Positions 55,671-64,000 of a stretch of DNA of 64,000 nucleotides are shown here, piece after piece (positions within the stretch are counted from its first letter, which is position 1; each line of letters starts with the position of its first letter). Location of the stretch: the NCBI RefSeq assembly GCF_030864355.1, contig NC_083396.1, positions 1,798,001-1,862,000 on the forward strand, written 5' to 3'. The DNA comes from Cutaneotrichosporon cavernicola (taxonomy: Eukaryota > Basidiomycota > Tremellomycetes > Trichosporonales > Trichosporonaceae). The notes under the pieces are model-generated. The model saw nothing but the letters and a program-made list of their open reading frames with translations. It was not told the origin of the DNA and made no database searches. Both the position numbers and the translations under genes were made by a program.

Positions 55671-58076
55671 TTAGAACTGGCCGGCGCGCTGCTGCGGGTC
55701 AAAGTCGGAGTTGTCAGGACGACGGTACTCGCCCAACATGACCTCTTGGTCCATGCTGACATTGAACATCATCTGGTAATACACGTCGTTGAGCTTGAGC
55801 GTCTTGCACTGGTGTCAGTGTGACCAGCTCTAGACTTACACAAGTGCCGGTAGCGGTGACGTTGACGCGGACGATATCGCGCAGTCCTGCCGCGCGGAGG
55901 GGCTCGGATGCCTCGATCCGGTTCGCGACGTGGTGCAGCGCCCGGCCAACGACGAACCAGATGCTCGGCGCCACAATGTCGTACCCCTCCATCTCGGTGT
56001 CACCCGCATCCAGTGCAGCCTGGATACACCGGGTCGCGTTCATCCCCGCCTCGACCATCTTGTCGCGCGCCTCCGTCTTCTCGGCGGGAGAGGGCGCGTC
56101 CAGCTCCTCCTTGGCGTAGAGAAGCAACAGCGCTGCGTACATGGTCATCCAGTCCTGGTTGTCCCCGCCTTGCAGCTTGGCCTCGTCCGGCGTGGTCGGG
56201 GCGAAGGGGCGCATCATCGCCATGTGCCGCCGGCAAATACGCAGGAGGCGGGCCGTCACGTCCGGAGTTGCGACCGAGGGTGCGCGGTCGAGCTGCCGGC
56301 TCGCTGCATACGCAAGCGCCAGGCTCTTGATGCGGGACGTAAACTTGCCGTCGGTCGGCGAGCTGTGCACGCGCTCGGTCAGGAAATCGTGCAGAGTAGT
56401 GTTGTCCGTCAGGTCCTCGTCCGTATCATAGCTGTCGCGCGGGAGAGGTGTCGTTGTCTCCTCCACCGAAATGTCGCATGGCCAGTTCCACGAAATGCCA
56501 TTGGCGCAGTCGTTGATCCACACTGACCAACTGCTGTCAGCTCAACATGTACCAACTAGCTCACAAGAGACGGATACGCTCGGCGACGTCCTGCGCGTCG
56601 CTCGGCGGCGGCACGATCTGTCCTTTGGCGCGCACGAGGCGGGAGCGGTGTTCGCGGTCGAGGCGCATGGCGCGGTCAGCAGGCCGCTTCTCGGGAGCGA
56701 CAAACATCTCGCCGACGCCGCTAAGCTTCCCAAGCCCAGTGGCCCAGAGGAGGGAGCAGGCTGTCGAGTTCTCGTTCCATCCATCAACAAATCGACCACC
56801 GCCCGCAAGAGCGAGAGAGCGGAGGGTGGCGGCACACACGAGGTCGAGGACACGCGGGTCGAGTGTTGACAGAGCTTGCTGCTCCAGTGCGCGCGAGGGC
56901 ACACATACAGTATCCGACACAGCCGAGATGGTCTTATGATGCGACAAGGTGGGGTTGGGCGAGTACGGCATCAGAACTGGCATGAGTGCGAGGAGGAAGG
57001 CCGGGTGCGGCTGCGACCCGCCACGGCCTGTGAGGCGCGCCCAGAGGTACGAAGGCGAGATGAGCCAGTGTACGAGCTTTGCGTCGGACTGGCTGATGAA
57101 GACTTGGATACTGCGTAAGCCAAATCTTAGCGGATACTCACAGGTGCGCACAGATCTTCTCGCCGACGCCACCGCGATCGTGCCCGATGATAGCCTTGAC
57201 AATCTCATCCGCGATCACCTGCGGCTCCAACCCGTCCCACGGCATACGGCCGTCGGTATCGGCCGCAGCTGCGTCCGCGAGCGTCATGAGATCCGGCTCC
57301 TCATGATGCTTGCCGCCGGGAGTGAGGGTCATATCCGCAAGCGTGAGGGACGAGTGCTCGCGGAGCCCAAGGAATGCGAGCTCGACGCCAGCACTCGGCG
57401 CTTCGGGCAACTGGGGTCCCTGGGCGGTAAACAGACCCTCATGCACCTCTTGGCGGGGAGTGGGACTAGTGGCGAGCCGGTTCTCGAGCTCGTTGACCTT
57501 GTCTTCGAGTAGCTTCATCCGGCTCCGCTGCTTCTTCTGGCTGTACACGCACTCGCGATTACTGCGGCGGCAGGCCGCGCACTGCGGCATCTCGGCGGTA
57601 CACTTGAGCTTGCGGCGCTTACAGAACTCGCATGCACCACCGCGGGTAAGCATATGCTGCCGCGACGTGCCGGGGCGCTTGGGGCGCTGCGCAGATTCGG
57701 GATTGGGAAGAGGGATAGACTCGAGCGGCGGCGGCATCTCGTCCATTGGCTCGGCGAGGGAGGGGTCTAACGCTGTATCCGCGTCCACATGGGCATCAGC
57801 ATCCACATCCGCATCCATTGGCACGCCTACAGCCGGTGAGGCCGACGCCAGCGTCTCCGGCTTGTCCGCGTGCGGCCCAGGGGTGACGGGCCCAGATGCA
57901 GAGGCTTCAACCAAGGACGCGGCCGCGGCCACGTCCTCACTCGCGCCTTCCGTGGGGAAGGGGCCAAGCTCGATACCGTACGCCTGGACTTGTTCGTGGT
58001 TGAAGAGGGTTGAGAGTGCGGCCGAGGCGGCGCGATCCTCCTCGTTGTTCTCGTTGTCGAACATGTGCTCGGCCAT
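55671..58076 (-). CDS. Zn2Cys6 fungal transcription factor
   Basis: Four exons (58076-57142, 57110-56565, 56530-55840, 55808-55671) encode 769 residues. The binuclear zinc cluster is Cys147-x2-Cys150-x6-Cys157-x6-Cys164-x2-Cys167-x6-Cys174 (ACEFCKRRKLKC, then QCAACRRSNREC). A basic linker and a short coiled coil (RMKLLEDKVNELENRL) follow, giving a dimerisation element. The rest is the fungal-specific middle homology region, with FWSVWINDCANGISW near residue 500. Before the cluster is an acidic Ala/Asp-rich region (DADVDADAHVDADTAL). Such proteins bind CGG half-sites and regulate metabolic genes. The target pathway cannot be inferred from neighbours. All introns are 31-34 nt; the one at 56564-56531 was fixed by restoring the conserved FWSV motif. 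Confidence 0.88.
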
Positions 58077-58408
58077 GGTTGATGTCAACAACGGAGAGGT
58101 GTGAATCATCTCCGCAATCGGGACCACGGAGGTGGGTGACCGTGTCCGAGTCTTTCCTTTCCATGGTGAACACGTCATTGTTAGTGATACGGCTATGCCC
58201 GTTAATTGTGAGAGACCAGACCAGTGGCAACTACATACCTCTCCTACATTACAAGACAATAATCTAAAAGGCTTGGCATCTTGTAAGGGTAGGTACATGG
58301 GAACGAGGTGACGGCCATCATGCCCGTAGCCCGTATAGCCACACGAACACTGTCGCCCGGTTAGATACAAACTCCGTGACCGAACTTTCTCACGCTTCTA
58401 ACATTGTT

Positions 58409-58457
58409 AAGCGGATCAGCGGATCAGCGGATCAGTTGGCGCAGTTGGCGCAGTGGG
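58409..58457 (+). repeat. Short tandem repeats gcggatca (x3) and gttggcgca (x2)
   Basis: Two adjacent perfect short repeats in the divergent promoter between the Zn2Cys6 factor and the small membrane protein. Repeated CGG-containing units could be regulatory, which is inference only. Confidence 0.7.
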
Positions 58458-58633
58458 TGCTGCGAGCGTGAGAGGGTCATGTGCCTCTACTCAAGTGCCA
58501 ACTCGGCTCACTCATATTGAGGCGCTTTATCCGGCCACCACACGCTAGTGGCGACTCGCGTTTGTGTGGCCAGTCATATCCTCCTCATCGACTCATTTCG
58601 CTCATCTTCTCCTCCTTCTGCAATGCACTCAAG

Positions 58634-59434
58634 ATGCCGCCCGACCAAGACGGCCTACCAACCCCCACAGTCCCCCACTTCCATGCCCAGTCCACCTCCC
58701 CCTCGGCCTCGGCCGCACCGACGTCGGACGTCTCGCTGAGCAGCACGACCATCGTCGCTCTCGGTATGGGGTTTATCGGCGCGGCCCTGCTCGTTGTAGG
58801 TCTCACAGTCCTCCTACGCGTTGGAGCAGTTGCGCGCGCCGTACGACGCGAGCGGGCGCAGGGAGAGGACATCACCTTTAGGACAATGTGGCGGCGGTAT
58901 GGCGGGGCGTGGGGGCTGTTGTTTGCGCCCGCGCAGGACGACCAGTGGACACCAGTGAGGGTGCGGCGGCGCAAGGTTGGACCAACACCTAAGATGTGGG
59001 ATGTGGATGTTGCCAAATTGAAGCCAGAGGATGAGTTTGATCTCGACAGCGAGGAGAGCCAGGTGAGTCGGAACGACTACATGGAGGAGAACAATGGCTG
59101 ACCCAAGCCACTCGCAGCTGCGCCATACTATGCCCCAGGGGCTAGCGTACCGGAATGTGCGTTCTCCGTGCTCGTTGTCATGCCTACCCCACCACATCCA
59201 CCACCCTCACCCGACAACGACGACGAACCATCCCTCCCAGACATCATGCTCGGAACCACACACCTCCAGCCCACAATACCCCTCGCAGACGCAGGGATCA
59301 AGGACGACGCCGAGTCGGAGAAGGGCTCTGAATTCGAGTACGTCGTTAGCGCCAACGACCTGATGCGCGCCCGCTCGCGGCGAGAGGTGCACTGGACTAC
59401 CGTGTGGGGCATGGATGCTAGCGGGCGCATGTGA
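58634..59434 (+). CDS. Small single-pass membrane protein, family not recognised
   Basis: Two exons, 58634-59062 and 59108-59434, encode 251 residues. Residues 1-37 are Pro/Ser-rich, then one transmembrane helix follows (IVALGMGFIGAALLVVGLTVLL, about residues 38-59), then a basic juxtamembrane stretch (ARAVRRERAQGED). The cytosolic or lumenal tail contains FRTMWRRYGGAWGLLFAPA, WTPVRVRRRKVGPTPKMWDV and, at the end, SANDLMRARSRREVHWTTVW. The frame is open upstream to 58484, but MPPDQDG at 58634 is preferred because the upstream extension looks like leader sequence. The 45-nt intron has GTGAGT and CTGACCCAAG. No known domain is recognised; the tryptophan-rich tail blocks look conserved in character and may bind a partner. 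Confidence 0.68.
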
Positions 59435-59534
59435 CCATCTCCGGTACTGGTACATGTTGCGAAATTGTAATCTAATGGTAATGTCAAGTGTTGAAGCCTG
59501 ATGCCTTCTCCCACGCCTATCCTGCCTCGCTGGC

Positions 59535-61511
59535 CTACGCGTTCATCGCCGCCTCCTCGTTGTCACCAGTCTCCTCGTCAACCTTGGCCTTCTTGGCCTC
59601 CTGCTCGCTCACCTCCTCCGTCTTGCGCTTCTTGTCCTCGACCACCTTGGACGTCTTGATGTCCTTGGCGCGCGCAGCCGGTCCCCAACCGGGCAGGGGG
59701 TTGAGCTGGTACAGCACCGTCTTCTCGGGCTTCTCAAAGTCCTTGGCATCCGGATGCCGCGTAAAGTCAATGGTGTAGCTGTTAAGAGTTAGCCTATCCA
59801 ACGGCAGGAGACTCACGTCATGGGCTTGTTGACGAACGCCCTCGCCGGCGAATTCTCCGAAATCTTGTCCATGCGAACGGGATTGGTCTTGATGTGCTCA
59901 CGTACAATGTCGTAGATGAACGAACGGGGAGCATTCGTCTTGATCGAGCCAGACGACGCATGGGAGCGCGACACCTTGTACCCACCATTCAGAAGAGCAG
60001 AGCTACGGTCAGAGTGTTTCCAGAACAATGGTCGACTTACACCACCATCTTGGTTGGCGCCGAGGTTGCGCGCCCAAATCCGTGCACCTTGTTCGAGGTG
60101 AAATAGAACGGGTCTGGCAGCTCCTGCGACCGTCAGCCCATATACTTTTCGAAACTCACATTCATCGCGAGGGTGAGCATGCCATTCATGCGCGGCCATG
60201 TGCCGTACTTGTCCTGCTCGCCGTCGATGCTCTTGAGGACGCGCTCCGCAAACTCCGAGTCATGGATAGGGCCGAGCCACATGGGGCCGGCGATGTGGTG
60301 AGGTTTTCCGCACTCGGTGCACTTCTGCCCCACTGTCGGCGCCTGGATGCTCTTGTAGACAGTGTTGATGTTGCCCTTGGCCGACCTCTTCTCGATCACT
60401 CGGCCGAACGGCTGCACAGTCGGTGACTCGCAGTACGCGCAGATATACACAGGGCCAGTGTTGACAAGGAGCTTCTTGACGTCGACGGCCTTGGTCTCGA
60501 CGCGGACGAAGAGGCGGACGTAGAAGTCGATTGAGAACGAGAGGAGAGGCGTGATCGTGCGTCCATACCGCGCAGCAGCCTGTGCCAGCGAGTTCAGGAC
60601 GAGGCGGAGCGCGACCTCGTGGCTGTACTCGGCGTTGCAGCACACGCCGCCGTAGTTGGAGAGGCACTTTTCGGGGTAGTTGGAACCGGCGAGCACCGCA
60701 AGGTCGGTGCAGGTCACGGCGAGGAGGCCACCATCATTGATCGCGCCAATCGCGGCGTCGATGAACGGCGCAGCAGTTCCGTATGGGTCAAGGTCGACCA
60801 TGTCGACGCGTGACTTGGGGTCGCGGTGGTTGTACATGAGCGTGCACGCATCGCCCTCGTTGACGCGCACGACGCCAGTGCAGTCCTCGCGGCGGCCGAT
60901 GTCGGGGTGGTCCACGGCATCGCCGTCTCCCTCGCCAACGCCATTGAGGGCGACATTGCGGCGCATGGCGTCACATGCCGAAGCGGACAAGTCGTTCGCG
61001 AGCACCACCTTGACGTCCGGGATCTCCTTGGCGTACCTAATCGAGCGGAGGCCGGTGGCTGACAGAGCCTCGAGGATCGTAATCTTGGGCACGATGAACT
61101 TGGGATCGGACTGACGTCAGATCAGCCCACACGCACACTCACCTCTGATGGCCCGGCGTCGGTGTTCGTAGCGTCCTCTTCAGCCGTGGTAGCAGGTACA
61201 GACTTGCCCTCCTTGCGCTGCTTCTTGGCACGTCGCTCACGAAACTGGGCCTCGAGTTTCTCCTTGCGCTCCTCGTTCCATGCGCGGATAACAGACACCG
61301 AGAGGTCGCGGTTGTACTCCTGGACGGGGTTGAGGAAGGCCGAGGCGTCCTTCGGGATGAGGATTGTGGTTGTGCGCTCCGTGTGTGGACGGTGAGTGTC
61401 GGGAATGCCACCCTCGATGGGGACAGTGTAGGGGATGGAGGTGGACATTGCTCTTGCTCTTGAGATTGTGCTGATAACGATAGTTCGAGTGCGTGCAGCA
61501 GCAATGATCAT
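59535..61511 (-). CDS. TRM1: tRNA (guanine(26)-N2)-dimethyltransferase, possible dual start
   Basis: Five exons (61511-61143, 61110-60160, 60123-60041, 60002-59817, 59778-59535). From the inner ATG at 61448 the protein has 589 residues; from the outer ATG at 61511 it has 610. TRM1 blocks are [38 protein letters not shown] (SAM site), [78 protein letters not shown], the zinc-binding YICAYCES and [20 protein letters not shown]. The enzyme dimethylates G26 of tRNAs. The outer start adds [20 protein letters not shown], rich in Arg and Ser/Thr with no acidic residue, like a mitochondrial presequence. Yeast Trm1 is known to use two starts for mitochondrial and nuclear forms. The C-terminus is Lys-rich ([19 protein letters not shown]), a likely nuclear signal. 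Confidence 0.92.
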
Positions 61512-62025
61512 GAGCACACTCTGATGTTAACGCCTCTCCGCATGGCTCAATTGTCCAAAATTCCTGGCATGATCACAACAATCCGTATGGGATGATTAGA
61601 ATACATCCGTGAAATCAATTACGTGTTTTGGACAATGTAATGTTATGATTGTGGGTTGTGGGTGTGGGTGGGTTCGCGTCGTCGCGTGGTCATGTTGGTT
61701 GGAGGAGGAGGACCAGATGACATGACCTAACGCGTCCAAATGACACCTAGGGGCTTTAAGGCTTAGCACAGAGTAAAGGCGAACGGTGCAGACTCAAGGT
61801 AGACGAGGTCGGTGGCGTCAACCATCATTTACTACTCAATCCATTCATCCATTCATCCCTTCCCTCCAACCAACCTCATCTTCTCATTATTTACCTCTCT
61901 CCTCATCCCCATCCACTTCACTCATCGCTTGTACGAAACGCCCTCGTGTCCCACACACCAGCCCAAACACCTGTCAACCTTCCCTCCCAACACAACACAG
62001 ACGTGTACACGCGACTTTACGCGCC
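61512..62025. promoter_or_regulatory. Divergent promoter, TRM1 / ASF1
   Basis: About 514 bp between divergent genes. The ASF1-side leader (61810-62025) is strongly C/T-rich on the plus strand (ATTCATCC and CCTCCAACC runs), typical of leaders in this window. No coding frame is supported. Confidence 0.5.
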
Positions 62026-62923
62026 ATGGTACGTCCCCTGCCGCCCACACATCACGCCTACTGACGCGTCCCGTTCTACTGGCTTGATTCTAATAGTCTA
62101 TCGTGAGTTGCAAACGCCGTTCACTGAGCACAACTAACAACAGGTCAACATCCGCAACATTGAGCTCATCAACAACCCCGCAAAGTTTGACGACGACTAT
62201 CACTTCAAGATCAAGTTCGAGGCTATAGCCCCACTTGTCGAGGGTGAGGATAATTGCCAGTGGTGCGAAACTGCCCGTCGCCAACGGTGCAGAGGCGTGG
62301 CGCCATGCAGAGCTTGGGCACTTGCTGACTGCCAGACCTCGAGTGGCGTCTCATCTATGTCGGCTCGGCCAACAGCGAGGACTTTGACCAGGAGTTAGAC
62401 TCATGTATGGGTGAGCTTTACATCACTCCGAGCCGCACTGACGACCAGTGGGACCCATCCCTGCCGGTGTGAACGCGTTCGACTTTGTCGCCCCCGCGCC
62501 CAAGCACAACCTGCTGCCGTCGGTCGACGCTGAGGAGGTCCTTGGCGTGACGGTCATCATCATCACTGCGTCGTACCGCGACAAGGAATTTGTGCGCGTC
62601 GGCTACTACGTCAGCACGTACTACGAGGACGAGGCGCTCAAGGAGAACCCGCCAAAGCAGGTGATCTGGGAGCAGGTGCACCGCAATGTCCTGATCGAGA
62701 AGCCGAAGGTCACACGGTGAGCATCCCCTCCTTAGAACGAGCTGACAGCAGATTCCAGAACCCCTGGGACTCGGGGGCTGTGTCGGCGGAGGGGTATGAC
62801 GGCGGCGATGAGCAACAAATGTCGGGAGACCTGTACAACTCTGTGCTCCCGCCACCCGTTCAGGCCGCAGCTCCTGCGCCCAGAAACGACATGGACGTCG
62901 ACCAGCCGGCCATCGTGGCGTAG
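62026..62923 (+). CDS. ASF1: Histone chaperone ASF1
   Basis: Six exons: 62026-62028 (ATG only), 62097-62102 (TCTATC), 62144-62243, 62336-62410, 62449-62716 and 62752-62923, giving 207 residues. The start reads [18 protein letters not shown], matching the conserved MSIVN of ASF1. Without the 6-nt exon the start would be MVNIRN. The immunoglobulin-like core follows: [94 protein letters not shown] and [18 protein letters not shown]. The tail is short and ends [13 protein letters not shown]1 carries H3-H4 dimers for CAF-1 and HIR in replication-coupled and independent nucleosome assembly. Introns of 68, 41, 92, 38 and 35 nt all have CTGAC/CTAAC-like branch sites near the acceptor. Confidence 0.94.
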
Positions 62924-63230
62924 ACACGCGAGGGAGAGAGCAGAGGGCAACTGTATGGCTGTCACCATGTATAAGTCGCAACTTCATACCCGTGTGCACA
63001 TATGTAATAGTGCATGTAAGATTGCGCGAAGAGTGGTAAGCTTGGGTGAGAGGCGATTAGAGGTGGTGTCTACTAACCAGCAATTGGCAGCTCTCAACGC
63101 CACCACAATCACATCTCTGTGCCACCATGCAGTCTTGCCACGGCGATTTTAGCAGCAATTGTTGCAAAAGGTGCATGCATAGATGCATATAACATGACAG
63201 GACTATAGGTTCTAGTGATCACTACGCCTT
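62924..63230. other. Convergent intergenic region, ASF1 / GLN4
   Basis: About 300 bp between converging genes, AT-richer than its surroundings, with likely 3' UTRs of both. No feature is recognised. Confidence 0.5.
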
Positions 63231-64000
63231 CTATGCCTTCTTGCCAGCATCTTCCTTGAGTGACACGATGCGGTTGAGGACAATCTTGTCGCCTGGGCGC
63301 TTGCCAGGCTTGGCGTCAGCCGCCTCGTCAAGGCAAGAGAGCTTGCTGTCAGAGTCGACGGCAAAGTATGCGAGACGCATGGCCTGGAAGCGGATGTTCT
63401 CCATGCCGACGAGCTGGTCGGCGGTGACGACGGGCTCGTCGCCGAGAGCCTGGGGCACGTGGTCGGCGGGCTTGGCCTCATCGTTGGCCACCTCGTTCTC
63501 GGTAGCCGCCTTCTGAGTGTGCGCGTGCGCCTCTGCACGAGCCGTCGTGGTCTCCTTCTTCGCGAGCTCGTAGAACGCGGGCTCGACGACCGCACCAGTA
63601 AACACCTCGATCGAGTCAGGGTTGACGTCGCTCTCAAAGTCCTTGGGTGGCGGGTCGTGCTTGAACAGCGGGTGGAAGTAGCGCACCTCGTCGATGTGCA
63701 CTGCTCCAGGAGCCTGCACCCACTGGATGTAGGCCTTGGGTTTCTTGAACTCGCCCTCGTTGTCGAGGTTGCAGTGGATCTCGGTGACGTTGCCATTCGA
63801 GTCTGTCTTGAACGACGTACACGTCACGGGGAACGGCGCCTTGAAAAGACCAACACTCTTGCCAGGCGCAAGACGGAAGTAGTCTGGCGAGTCCTCTGTG
63901 CGGAAGTCCTCTGCGTCAATGTACACCTCCTTGGTGAACATGGTCTCGACAGAGCCCATTGCGGGCACCTTGGGGTGCAGTGGCACCTGAACGGGCACCT
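63231..64000 (-). CDS. GLN4: Glutaminyl-tRNA synthetase, C-terminal part (5' end outside the window)
   Basis: The frame is open to the window edge and ends with TAG at 63233-63231. The visible 256 or so residues are the GlnRS anticodon-binding beta-barrels: [87 protein letters not shown] and [17 protein letters not shown]. The catalytic Rossmann fold with HIGH and KMSKS motifs lies beyond the window. An Ala/Glu/Thr-rich insertion (about 45 residues, starting near [14 protein letters not shown]) separates two of the barrel blocks. The enzyme charges tRNA-Gln in the cytosol. No intron is visible in this part. Confidence 0.93.
   Translation of the reverse strand, partial: VPVQVPLHPKVPAMGSVETMFTKEVYIDAEDFRTEDSPDYFRLAPGKSVGLFKAPFPVTCTSFKTDSNGNVTEIHCNLDNEGEFKKPKAYIQWVQAPGAVHIDEVRYFHPLFKHDPPPKDFESDVNPDSIEVFTGAVVEPAFYELAKKETTTARAEAHAHTQKAATENEVANDEAKPADHVPQALGDEPVVTADQLVGMENIRFQAMRLAYFAVDSDSKLSCLDEAADAKPGKRPGDKIVLNRIVSLKEDAGKKA

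Overview
The window is nuclear DNA of a GC-rich, intron-bearing fungus, and the codon usage and gene content point to a basidiomycete yeast. The best guess is Tremellomycetes, perhaps Trichosporonales. This rests on protein resemblance and on the intron style, not on a marker gene. Introns are very short, commonly 31-36 nt, with GTGAGT/GTAAGT-like donors and a CTGAC or CTAAC branch site only a few bases before the acceptor AG. I used this grammar, together with reading-frame continuity and family conservation, to build the gene models. All complete models below add up to a whole number of codons.

The window holds 25 protein genes; the first and last run off the ends. In order: 1-10.8 kb holds an unidentified 3' gene end (+), a DUF1769 protein (+), secreted dipeptidyl-peptidase 5 (-), the peroxisomal membrane protein PXMP4 (+), a membrane-anchored GH92 alpha-mannosidase (-) and a tail-anchored coiled-coil protein (-). 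From 11.5 to 24.8 kb come an AT-hook protein (+), a disordered protein with a peroxiredoxin-like domain (+), the centromeric histone CENP-A (-), the splicing factor PRP6 (-) and the Fe-S assembly ATPase CFD1 (+). From 25.2 to 37.2 kb come S-adenosylmethionine decarboxylase (-), an ABCG half-transporter (-), the STRIPAK subunit Far11/STRIP (-), cytochrome c heme lyase (+) and LSm5 (-). From 37.6 to 49.4 kb come a DEP-RGS regulator of G-protein signalling (-), a GH-like protein with a beta-trefoil tail (-), ERG11/CYP51 (-) and a C2H2 zinc-finger factor (-). From 55.7 kb to the end come a Zn2Cys6 factor (-), a small membrane protein (+), TRM1 (-), ASF1 (+) and the 3' part of glutaminyl-tRNA synthetase (-).

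Genes are unlinked housekeeping and regulatory loci rather than a cluster. Several divergent pairs share short promoters (STRIP/CYC3, PRP6/CFD1, TRM1/ASF1, Zn2Cys6/membrane protein). Two loose functional groups are worth noting: chromatin (CENP-A, ASF1, the AT-hook protein) and RNA processing (PRP6, LSm5, TRM1, GlnRS). Gene-poor stretches lie at 14.5-17.5, 29.9-31.5, 39.9-42.3 and 49.4-55.7 kb. They contain microsatellites, pyrimidine-rich leaders and several long G-runs. I saw no rRNA, tRNA, CRISPR array or intact transposon.

I did not find an obviously new multi-gene system. The most distinctive items are the CENP-A gene with an H3-like but interrupted tail, the ASF1 gene whose first exon is only ATG followed by a 6-nt microexon, the possible dual-start TRM1, the peroxiredoxin-like domain lacking the first cysteine of its CxxC, and CACGTG boxes about 66 bp upstream of several start codons.
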